Source: Phytoactinopolyspora halotolerans
GTDB taxonomy: Bacteria > Actinomycetota > Actinomycetes > Jiangellales > Jiangellaceae
DNA length: 64,000 nucleotides
Assembly: GCF_010550675.1 (NCBI RefSeq)
Contig: NZ_JAAGOA010000009.1
Span: forward strand, 124,001 to 188,000
Direction: 5' to 3'
Shown here: positions 15,420 through 22,831 of the stretch, piece by piece
Layout of the letters: the number at the start of each line of letters is the position of its first letter
How positions within the stretch are numbered: position 1 is the first letter of the stretch
Made by a program: the position numbers and the translations under genes
Notes under the pieces: model-generated
Database searches by the model: none
What the model saw: only the letters and a program-made list of their open reading frames with translations
What the model was told of the DNA's origin: nothing

Positions 15420-18413
15420 ATGTCCGTGCAACCCCATCCCAGCGACGACGACGCCGTGCCCGGCGACGCTGTCCACGACGATGCTGTCCACGACGACGCC
15501 GTGCCCCGCGGTAGCGGCGACGAGCGTGCCCACCACGACACGCGCCCCAGCAGCGGTCAGCGCCGCGACGGCGACGGCGAGCCCCGCCGTAAGGGCCGCG
15601 GCGGCGAGTCCCGCGGTGACGACGGCGGGCGCCGCGACGACGCGCGTGGTGGTGATGTGCCGGTGCGGCGTGGCGGTGATGCCGCGTCCCGCCGCCGCGA
15701 CCACACCCAGTCCGGCAACGGCGGCGGTGGCGACGAGGACTCTGGTGGTGGTGGTGGGCCGTGGCCGGTTCCGCAGGGCCTGGATGCGGTGCCGGCGGGT
15801 GCGGATCTGCTGGCGATGTTGGAGGACATCCCGATCGCGGGCGTGTCCGGGCGTGACACGGTCGAGGTGATGAAGGCGGCCTACCGCCAGGCCACCCGGG
15901 ATCGGGCGTTGTTCTTGTTGTGTCTGCTGGAGACCGGGATGCGGGTACCCGGTTCGGCGGACACGCTGCAACGGGTACAGGTGCCGGGGGAGTTTGCCCC
16001 GGAGGAGGCCCGCGCGGCGTTGGTGTGGTCACGTTCACGCGCCGGGCGGGTGTTCGGTTTCGCCTACGACATCCATCACCGGCTGCCGATGCTGGGTCAG
16101 GCGATGCTGGCCGGGGTGTTGGACGAGCCCCGCGCGCAGGCGTTCGTGTCTTGGACCGACGGCCTCGATGATGATCAGGCCGGTTACATCTGCGCCTTCC
16201 TGCTCCCGGATGCGCCGGGGATGACGGTGGCGGAGTTGATCGATGCGATCAAGAAAGCCGCGATCGCGATCGATCCGGAGTTCGCGGAGAAGAAGTACCG
16301 CAAAGCGATCCGGGGTCGGCGGGTGGTGGGTTCGCGTAACCCTGGCGGCAGCGCGAACGTGGCCGGTTACGATCTGCCCATCGATCGTGCCGCCGCCGCG
16401 TGTGAGCGTATCGATGTGTTGGCGCGGGCGTGTAAGAAGGCCGGTGATACCCGCAAGATCGACCACATCCGGGTCGATCTGTTCCTGGGCATGCTCGACG
16501 GGAGTCTGGAAGATCTCGACGAAGACCAGATCATCACCCACATCCTCAACCACCCCTTCACCGACGACACCACCACCAGCAACAGCGGCGGAACCGACCG
16601 TCCCACCAACGACCCCGACAACGGAACCGACGACGACCACGGCCACGGTGACGACCCCGACAGCGACGACGGTGACGGCAGCGACCCTGACGGTTCGGGC
16701 GGTTCCGACGACGGTAGCGACCCTGACGGTTCGGGCGGTTCCGACGACGACGGCGGTCCTGGTGACCGCTCCGGCGGTTCCGACGCTCCGGGTGGCGCTA
16801 GCGGGCCTGACGCACCCGACGACGACAACCCCGGTGACGACGGCTCCGGCGGCGGTGACGCCGCCGGCGACGGTGGCCCTGGCTCTGGCGGCGGCCGCGC
16901 GGGCCGTGGCTCCGGCCAGCGCGGCGGCAAGGATGATTCCTCCAGCGCTCGCACCTCCAGCGCTCGCACCACGAGCACGAACACGTCCGGTCCTCACGAT
17001 GACGCGGGCACGACTGGCCCTGCCGGCCAGACCGATACACCCGGCACACGTACGCCTGGCACACGTACGGCCGGCGCAGGCGCGGGCGGTAGCGGTGTGA
17101 CCAGCTCTCCCGCCGGCGACAACACGGCCTCGGCTGGTGCGGGTGCGTCATCGTCGTGCCCTGGCACGGGTGTGTCTGGTTGGTCGGTGCCGGAGTTGCG
17201 TATCGGGTTGGCGAGCCTGCTCGGTGTGGACGAGTACCCCGGTGAGATCCCCGCCTGGGACTTCGTTCCCGCCGCCGTGGCCCGCCGGATCGCGGCACGG
17301 ATGCATTCGGCGCAGTGGCGGTTCGCCATCTGCAACGACGACGGGCAGTTGATCCAGACCGGGATCACCACCGCCCGGCCCCGCTCACCGGATGGGCAAG
17401 TGGTGCGTCGGGATGCCCGCCGTGGCGGGATCCTCGAGCTGCATGTCACCATCTCGATGCTGGCCCGCCTGGCCACCCTCGTCCACACGGACGCGAACGT
17501 GGACGCGGACGCCCGGGTGGCGGACGAGCCTGCCCACGCCCAGATACCGGTGCAGGAGTGTGCCCGCTGGGCCGCGGTCATCACCGACCTCGCCCGCCAA
17601 CACACCACCGCCACCGCCGGCGAGACCACCACCGGCACCCACACGGGTTCGAGTAACTGGTCCGACACCGGCACCGGCTCCGGCACCGGTACGGGCTCCA
17701 GGCCAGGCCCCGGTTCGAGCTCCAGGCCCGGCGCGGAGGCGGGTTCACGCTCCGGGTCCGGCGCGGGGACAGGCTCGGATGACGACGCGGGCGTGCGTCG
17801 GCGTCGCGCCGGCGCCGGGCTACGCCGGCACATCCAGATCCGAGACCGCTGCTGCACACACCCGACGTGTCGCATGCCCGCCGTACGGGCGGATCAGGAC
17901 CACGAACACGAGTTCTGCCTCGGCGGGCTCACCGTCGCGGGCAACCTGGCCTGCCTATGCCGCCACGACCACCGCCTACGCCACGACGGCGGCTGGAAAG
18001 CCCACCGCCCCGACACCGGCACCACCATCTGGCACAGCCCGCTCGGACACCGCTACACCAACCGCGCCCCAGCGATCATCCCCACCCTGCCCAACCCCCG
18101 CCCGGCAACTGACGAAGACGGCCAGGACAGCGGCCACGCCGACCAAGCCAGCGGCAGCGACGGAGCAAGCGACGGCGATGCTGGGCACGGCAGTAAGGCG
18201 CGTGTGGCCGAGAAACTACGCCGCATCCGCCACGCCACCACCGCTGCCACGGCCGACCAAGGCAACCGCAACGCTGACACCGGCGATCACACGGGAGAAA
18301 CCACGAAGCTCGATGACACGACGAGTGGCACCACAGAGGAGGACACGACCAACAGCACCACTGCCCGACGCCTCAGCGTCCGCCCCGAAGACGACGAAAT
18401 CCCGCCCTTCTAG
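15420..18413 (+). CDS. DUF222 / HNH endonuclease domain protein with long acidic low-complexity inserts
   Basis: A 997-aa member of the actinobacterial DUF222-HNH family, the group that includes the mycobacterial 13E12 repeat proteins; nuclease function is expected but the role is unknown. DUF222 lies at about residues 125-380 and 584-660 and is split by a ~200-residue Asp/Gly/Ser/Thr-rich insert. The HNH domain (about 797-857) shows paired Cys (CTHPTCRMP), the DHEHEF metal region, VAGNLACLCRHDHRLRHDGGW. Further low-complexity blocks cover the first ~120 residues and about 755-795, and a polar tail ends the protein. The family norm is 400-500 aa, so this one is about twice that. GGAGG precedes the ATG at 15420. 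Such genes occur in many copies per genome. Confidence 0.85.
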   Translation: MSVQPHPSDDDAVPGDAVHDDAVHDDAVPRGSGDERAHHDTRPSSGQRRDGDGEPRRKGRGGESRGDDGGRRDDARGGDVPVRRGGDAASRRRDHTQSGNGGGGDEDSGGGGGPWPVPQGLDAVPAGADLLAMLEDIPIAGVSGRDTVEVMKAAYRQATRDRALFLLCLLETGMRVPGSADTLQRVQVPGEFAPEEARAALVWSRSRAGRVFGFAYDIHHRLPMLGQAMLAGVLDEPRAQAFVSWTDGLDDDQAGYICAFLLPDAPGMTVAELIDAIKKAAIAIDPEFAEKKYRKAIRGRRVVGSRNPGGSANVAGYDLPIDRAAAACERIDVLARACKKAGDTRKIDHIRVDLFLGMLDGSLEDLDEDQIITHILNHPFTDDTTTSNSGGTDRPTNDPDNGTDDDHGHGDDPDSDDGDGSDPDGSGGSDDGSDPDGSGGSDDDGGPGDRSGGSDAPGGASGPDAPDDDNPGDDGSGGGDAAGDGGPGSGGGRAGRGSGQRGGKDDSSSARTSSARTTSTNTSGPHDDAGTTGPAGQTDTPGTRTPGTRTAGAGAGGSGVTSSPAGDNTASAGAGASSSCPGTGVSGWSVPELRIGLASLLGVDEYPGEIPAWDFVPAAVARRIAARMHSAQWRFAICNDDGQLIQTGITTARPRSPDGQVVRRDARRGGILELHVTISMLARLATLVHTDANVDADARVADEPAHAQIPVQECARWAAVITDLARQHTTATAGETTTGTHTGSSNWSDTGTGSGTGTGSRPGPGSSSRPGAEAGSRSGSGAGTGSDDDAGVRRRRAGAGLRRHIQIRDRCCTHPTCRMPAVRADQDHEHEFCLGGLTVAGNLACLCRHDHRLRHDGGWKAHRPDTGTTIWHSPLGHRYTNRAPAIIPTLPNPRPATDEDGQDSGHADQASGSDGASDGDAGHGSKARVAEKLRRIRHATTAATADQGNRNADTGDHTGETTKLDDTTSGTTEEDTTNSTTARRLSVRPEDDEIPPF

Positions 18414-18471
18414 CGGTGCAGGACTCACGTGGTAACAATCGACCGGAGAGCAGGCCGATCCGAGCGTCGGG

Positions 18472-18502
18472 AGCATGCGCAGCATCCACGGCTGCGCATG
18501 CT
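18472..18502. terminator. Bidirectional terminator between the DUF222-HNH gene and the binding-protein gene
   Basis: A perfect 12-bp stem (AGCATGCGCAGC 18472-18483 with GCTGCGCATGCT 18491-18502) with a 7-nt loop, followed by TTT on the plus strand. It sits between convergent genes. Confidence 0.82.
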
Positions 18503-18551
18503 TTCCTCGCCGGCTTGCCACCTTGCCCGCGCTGATGACTCGCCGACGGCC

Positions 18552-19793
18552 CTACCGACGCAGCAGATGCTGGGCCGCAGACTCCGCGTCCGCCAGAGCC
18601 TGCTCCGGTGTCTTCTGCCCGACGAGCGCGGCTTGGATCTCCGGGGCCAACACACCCATGACCTGCCGAGCCTGCTCATGCAAGGGCCCGACAGTAGCCG
18701 TGGGGAGCAACTCCTCCATCGCGGCGTACGTGGGATCGTCGGCATAGAGCTCATCTCCCTCGTAGGGTGAGAAATATCGAGCCGCCTGCACGTATTCGGT
18801 GCTGGCCTGCGGGCTCGTCACGAAGGAGATCCACTCGCCCGCCGCTTCCTTGGCGTCCGAACCGGCTATCATCGACAACGATCCCACGGTTCCGAAGGCG
18901 ACGCTTTCCTGGTCGCGCAGCGGCGGCAGCACGACGACGTTCTCGGCGCCCCAGAATGTCTCGACGTCGGCCGGTACCTGTTGCCACGTGCACGCGATCG
19001 TGCCCTTGGCGGTATTGGTCTGCTCGAACGCCGGAATCGTCGTCAACAATGCACTCTCCACATAGCCGGATTCGGCGAGATCCGCGATGAATGACAACGC
19101 CCGGATACCCTCCGCGGAGTTAAACGCGACGCCAGAGCCGTCCTCGGTGAACACGTCGCCTCCGGCCTGCCAGAGCAACGGGTAGAACGACGTGTTGAGC
19201 GTCGCGTCTGTGGCGCCCCAATAGTTGGTGACGTCGTATCCGGCCTCCCGCATCACCGGCGCAAGCTCGTACAGGTCGTCCCAGGTCTCCGGATACCCCG
19301 TGGCGTCGACCGCGTCGAACGCCGCCTTGTTGCACACTAACGGGTTGACGCTCATCAGCATCGGTGCACCCATCATGTGTCCATCCATGCTCACCGAGTC
19401 GACGGCGTTGGGTCGGTACGCCGCGATCCGATCGTCACCGAGATACGACTCGATCGGCTCGATCGCGTTGGCGTACTGCGGCAGCTGGTCCGGGATGAGG
19501 TACACCACGTCCGGCTCGGTTCCAGCGGCGATGGCCGTGCCGAGCGCCTCGTCTCGCTTCGCCCACGGGTTGACCTCGACAGTGACGCTGATATCCGGGT
19601 GATCGGCCTGGAACTGCTTCACCTTTTCTTCCCAGAAAGCAGTGTGTTCCGCCTCATCGGCGATCACCGGATAGATCCACATGGTGACCTCCTGGCTCTG
19701 GCTCTGCGTATCCGCGCCGCCGTCGCCACAGGCGACGAGGGCGACACTGGCGACCAGTGCGACGGTTGCTGTAGTGGTCCCGGTCCTGCCCAT
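18552..19793 (-). CDS. Sugar ABC transporter substrate-binding lipoprotein (orphan)
   Basis: A family 1 extracellular solute-binding protein of 413 aa. The N-terminus is a lipoprotein signal with lipobox LVAC at about residues 19-22, then a polar linker (GDGGADTQSQSQ) and the binding-protein core (VTMWIYPVIADEAEHTAFWEEKVKQFQADHPDISV, PDVVYLIPDQLPQYA, YPETWDDLYELA, TWQQVPADVETFWGAENVVVLPPL). GAGGAG precedes the ATG. No permease or ATPase gene is adjacent, which is unusual. It follows the oxidoreductase and ROK genes on the same strand after a 194-nt gap holding a small hairpin, so it may be part of that locus. The ligand is unknown. Confidence 0.88.
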   Translation of the reverse strand: MGRTGTTTATVALVASVALVACGDGGADTQSQSQEVTMWIYPVIADEAEHTAFWEEKVKQFQADHPDISVTVEVNPWAKRDEALGTAIAAGTEPDVVYLIPDQLPQYANAIEPIESYLGDDRIAAYRPNAVDSVSMDGHMMGAPMLMSVNPLVCNKAAFDAVDATGYPETWDDLYELAPVMREAGYDVTNYWGATDATLNTSFYPLLWQAGGDVFTEDGSGVAFNSAEGIRALSFIADLAESGYVESALLTTIPAFEQTNTAKGTIACTWQQVPADVETFWGAENVVVLPPLRDQESVAFGTVGSLSMIAGSDAKEAAGEWISFVTSPQASTEYVQAARYFSPYEGDELYADDPTYAAMEELLPTATVGPLHEQARQVMGVLAPEIQAALVGQKTPEQALADAESAAQHLLRR

Positions 19794-19959
19794 GCTTGCT
19801 CCTCACATGTGAATGGCCGTGTTTGTCCGCGGAGTGCCCTGGGCTCACGGCGGAGTGAGAGCACTCCCGGCGTAGCGAGAGTTCTTTTGGCAGGCACCGG
19901 GGTGCCCGCGAGCTGCAGCGCGGTCGTCGCGCCCGTATGGCGACTGATCCCCGTCTTAT

Positions 19960-19977
19960 GGCAGGCGCTCGCCTGCC
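19960..19977 (-). terminator. Small hairpin after the oxidoreductase gene
   Basis: GGCAGGC (19960-19966) pairs with GCCTGCC (19971-19977) around a 4-nt loop, starting 11 nt past the oxidoreductase stop on the minus strand. No U-run follows, so it may only attenuate transcription into the binding-protein gene. Confidence 0.4.
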
Positions 19978-19987
19978 GTTGGCGCGG

Positions 19988-21244
19988 TCAGATCGACGGG
20001 ACGGTGATCACCGCGCCGGAATGCCGTGCCTCTTCGGCGGCGAAGACGGCGAGGTGACTTTCCAAGGACTCCAGCGGCCCGGATCGGATGGCGTCGGCAT
20101 CCCCCGTGGAGACGGCGCGTGTGAACGCGGACATCACCCCGTCGTCGCCGCCTCCGTGCCCGTCTGCGGCATTCGATCCGTGCGGACCGTCCGCAACCAG
20201 CTCACGTACCGAGCCGTCTCGGAAGTCGACGACGCGGACGCGTTCGCCGTCGCCCTCCAGCGTGCCGTGAGATCCGAACAGACGCGTCTGCCGCGGCGCC
20301 TGCTCACTGAACGCCGTCATGGTGAATGTCCCGCTCGCGCCCCCGTCCAGTTCCATCGCTATCACCTGCTGATCGACCACATCGTTGTCACTGGCGTATA
20401 CGCAACGGCCGAACGGGCCGGTACGCAGGGCGTCGATGACGCCCGCCTCGTCGGTGGCATCGGTGATGGCAGTGACCGGCCACACCGGTCCGTCGCGGTG
20501 CAGCGTGCCCAGGTACAGCCGCGGCGCCGAATACGGACAGCTGGGTTCCAGCCCACAGTCCAGGCACCGGTCGGCGGCTCCGTCCGGCCGCTGCTCCGCG
20601 CGGAAGTGCTGCCGTGAGCCGAAGCTCGCCACCCGCTCGATGCGCCGACCGGTGACGTAGCGGATCCAGTCCAGGTCGTGGCTGGATTTCGCCAGCAGCA
20701 TCGGCGTCGACTCGGCTTCCTTCCGCCACGGGCCGCGCACGTAGGAATGCGCCGCGTGCCACCATCCGACCGGCTCGAGGTGCTGCACGCCGGTGATGGC
20801 GCCGAGCACTCCGCTGTCGACGACCGACTTCACCAGGTCCGTGTACGGGGTGTAGCGGAGGACGTGGCACACGGCGAACAGCGCACCCGACGCAACCGCC
20901 GCCTCGACCACCGCCCGGCATTCGTCCTCGGTCGGCGCGATCGGCTTCTCCAGCAGTACATGCCGCCCGGCCTTGAGGAACGCCAACGCCGGCTCGACGT
21001 GGTGACGATCCTGTGTGGCGATGATGACGGCGTCGATCTCCGGCCCCGTCTCGAGCAGCTCTCGCCATTCCACGTACTCGGCGCCGCCGGTCTCGGCTGC
21101 CAGGCGACGACGACGCGTGGGGTTCGGATCGGCGACGGCGACGAGGTGTGCCGCCTTCGGGTGGGTACGCAGCCAACGCCCATAGGCCTGCCCGCGGTTA
21201 CCGGCCCCGACGATGGCGATCCTCGGGATCGTCTTCTCCGGCAT
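19988..21244 (-). CDS. Gfo/Idh/MocA family oxidoreductase
   Basis: A 418-aa NAD(P)-dependent sugar or inositol dehydrogenase-like protein. The N-terminal Rossmann domain shows RIAIVGAGNRGQAYGRWL and the family motif HVLLEKPIAPTEDEC with the active-site Lys. The C-terminal domain has EPVGWWHAAHSYVRGPWRKE and SSHDLDWIRYVTG. A cysteine cluster, RCLDCGLEPSCPYSAPRLY, is visible in a loop and is found in a subgroup of this family; it may bind a metal. The ATG at 21244 has GGGGAG and GGAG upstream; a GTG at 21268 is an alternative. It lies 31 nt after the ROK gene on the same strand, so the two are co-transcribed. The substrate is unknown. Confidence 0.85.
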   Translation of the reverse strand: MPEKTIPRIAIVGAGNRGQAYGRWLRTHPKAAHLVAVADPNPTRRRRLAAETGGAEYVEWRELLETGPEIDAVIIATQDRHHVEPALAFLKAGRHVLLEKPIAPTEDECRAVVEAAVASGALFAVCHVLRYTPYTDLVKSVVDSGVLGAITGVQHLEPVGWWHAAHSYVRGPWRKEAESTPMLLAKSSHDLDWIRYVTGRRIERVASFGSRQHFRAEQRPDGAADRCLDCGLEPSCPYSAPRLYLGTLHRDGPVWPVTAITDATDEAGVIDALRTGPFGRCVYASDNDVVDQQVIAMELDGGASGTFTMTAFSEQAPRQTRLFGSHGTLEGDGERVRVVDFRDGSVRELVADGPHGSNAADGHGGGDDGVMSAFTRAVSTGDADAIRSGPLESLESHLAVFAAEEARHSGAVITVPSI

Positions 21245-21275
21245 CTCCGTGTCACTCCCCTTTGTCACAGTGTCC

Positions 21276-22454
21276 TCACCCGGCTTCCCTCGTCGGTACG
21301 CCTGGCGGCCGCAGTTCGCCTTGCGGCCCGAACAGCGCCGCGTCCACTCGATCCAACGCCAGATGGACCGCGCCCAGCGCGACGCACTCATCCCCCAACG
21401 GCGACGGCCGTAGCTCAGGCACCCGCACACACATCGACGCCAGCTCGGACTCCAGCCGCGGAAGCAACACGTCGGCGGAGCGGGCGACGCCACCGCCCAG
21501 CACCACGACCTCCGGGTCGAGCGTGGCCACCATGGTGGCGGCGCCGACGGACAGGTCGGAGGAGAACCGATCCACAGCCAGGATCGCCTCCGCATCGCCT
21601 CGTCTCGCCGCCGCCAGCACGGCAGCCGCCGCCTCCTCGACCGGTGTCTCGTCCGGGACTGCCGGACATTCCGTGAGGTGGCGTGTGGCCGTGCTCCAGG
21701 CTGCCACCGGGAGCGAACCGATCTCCGCGGCCGCGCCGCTGAATCCTCGATGCAACCGGCCACCGATGATGAGCGCGCCGCTGACCTGCAGACCGGCATG
21801 GACGTAGACGACGTCGTCGACGCCGATCGCGGCCCCACGGCGGTGCTCGGCCAGCGCCGCCAGCCGGCTGTCGTTGTCCACCGCCACCGGGCCGGCACAG
21901 ACGTTGCCCAGATGCCGGCCCAGCGGGGCGCCGGTCCATTCCGCGGCGAGTGTGGACAGCACCACGGTTCCGTCCTCGTCCACCACGCCCGTGGTGCCCG
22001 CACCGACCGACCACAGCTGTTCGACGCCGATTCCGGCATCCTCGAGCGCACGCCGCACCGCGGCGTCCGCGGCGGAGAGCCTGTCGGCACGCCCGGTCTC
22101 CGGCTGCACTCCCACCCGCGCCGATCCGAGGACCCCTCCGGCCAGGTCGGCGACCACGGCGAGGACCTTGTGCAGCCCCACATCCAGCCCCACGACGTGA
22201 CCCGCCTCGGCACGGAAACGCAGGCGGCGCGCGGGCCGTCCGACCGTCCCAGCGGCCGGCGGAACGTCGACGACCCACCCCTGCTCGAACAGTTCGCCGG
22301 CCAAGTCCTCCGCGGAGGCGCGGGACAGCCCGGTGCGCTGAGCGAGTGCGCTGAGCGTCAACGGCATGCCCGCGGTGCGCACCGCGTTCAGAGCGCTCAG
22401 GGCGTTCATACGACGGAGCCGGTTGAGATCGGCGCCGGTCGAGGGCCGCTTCAT
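21276..22454 (-). CDS. ROK family transcriptional regulator
   Basis: A 392-aa repressor-type ROK protein (NagC/XylR/Mlc group). The N-terminal winged helix-turn-helix (about residues 18-75, LTLSALAQRTGLSRASAEDLAGELFEQGWV) is followed by a sugar-kinase-like domain with HVVGLDVGLHKVLAVVADLAG, VAVDNDSRLAALAEHRRG and LDPEVVVLGGGVARS. The usual ROK zinc motif CxCGxxGCxE is absent: after AAAEIGSLPV the chain continues ATRHLTECPAVPDE, so the zinc site has probably been lost. The ATG at 22454 with GGGGAG upstream is preferred over GTG at 22460. Matching dyads near 22521 and 22755 are candidate operators for it, implying autoregulation and control of the divergent genes. Confidence 0.88.
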   Translation of the reverse strand: MKRPSTGADLNRLRRMNALSALNAVRTAGMPLTLSALAQRTGLSRASAEDLAGELFEQGWVVDVPPAAGTVGRPARRLRFRAEAGHVVGLDVGLHKVLAVVADLAGGVLGSARVGVQPETGRADRLSAADAAVRRALEDAGIGVEQLWSVGAGTTGVVDEDGTVVLSTLAAEWTGAPLGRHLGNVCAGPVAVDNDSRLAALAEHRRGAAIGVDDVVYVHAGLQVSGALIIGGRLHRGFSGAAAEIGSLPVAAWSTATRHLTECPAVPDETPVEEAAAAVLAAARRGDAEAILAVDRFSSDLSVGAATMVATLDPEVVVLGGGVARSADVLLPRLESELASMCVRVPELRPSPLGDECVALGAVHLALDRVDAALFGPQGELRPPGVPTREAG

Positions 22455-22520
22455 CGACACTCCCCAATGGCCCGCGCAGGCCGGGTCGGTTCTTCAGGTG
22501 TGGATCGACTGTGCTCGCTC

Positions 22521-22543
22521 AATATTCCAAGAGTCTCTGTGAA
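22521..22543 (-). promoter_or_regulatory. Candidate ROK operator, copy A (ROK side)
   Basis: TATTC, 11 nt, then GTGAA; the interior CCAAGAGTCTC closely matches copy B (CCTAGAGTCTA). It lies 67 nt upstream of the ROK start codon, where binding would give autoregulation. The outer arms match less well than those of copy B. Confidence 0.5.
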
Positions 22544-22732
22544 GTAGGTGGGCATGTCAAGTGTTTCTGGCCGCGCCGCGTGCATCGCCTGCACAAATCG
22601 CGTGCCCGCGCACATCGCACCCACAGTCCCGCTGGTGACCTCGCCTTATGCGCTCCATATCGCCCGGTGCCCTGGCAGGCGTTCCGCGCCGACGACAAGG
22701 CTGCTGTGCCGGACGTCCCGGCGATTGCACTC

Positions 22733-22761
22733 TTGCGGCACCGACGCACATGGTCTATTTT
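22733..22761 (+). promoter_or_regulatory. Promoter of the beta-helix gene
   Basis: TTGCGG (22733-22738), 17 nt, TATTTT (22756-22761). Transcription should start near 22768, inside operator copy B, with a leader of about 65 nt. Confidence 0.55.
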
Positions 22762-22782
22762 CCTAGAGTCTACGAAAATTAG
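22755..22782 (+). promoter_or_regulatory. Candidate ROK operator, copy B
   Basis: A dyad with TTTTC and GAAAA half-sites separated by 11 nt, flanked by CTA and TAG. This layout resembles Mlc/NagC operators, whose AT-rich half-sites have similar spacing. It overlaps the -10 box and predicted transcription start, so binding would repress. It shares the core CCnAGAGTCT with copy A. Confidence 0.6.
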
Positions 22783-22831
22783 ACGTCGCGCTCATCCCAC
22801 TATCGGCCCTACCGTCAGAGGTGATCGACGC

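Larger units (their letters stand above)
22455..22831. other. Divergent control region between the ROK gene and the beta-helix gene
   Basis: The 377-nt gap has two copies of a candidate ROK operator, one in front of each gene, and one well-formed promoter for the plus-strand gene. The central part (about 22545-22730) has no further element I can recognise. Confidence 0.6.

Noticed and set aside
15420-18413. Reading the DUF222-HNH gene as a transposase or mobile element
   Set aside because: No terminal inverted repeats or target-site duplications flank it, and DUF222-HNH genes are not themselves transposons.
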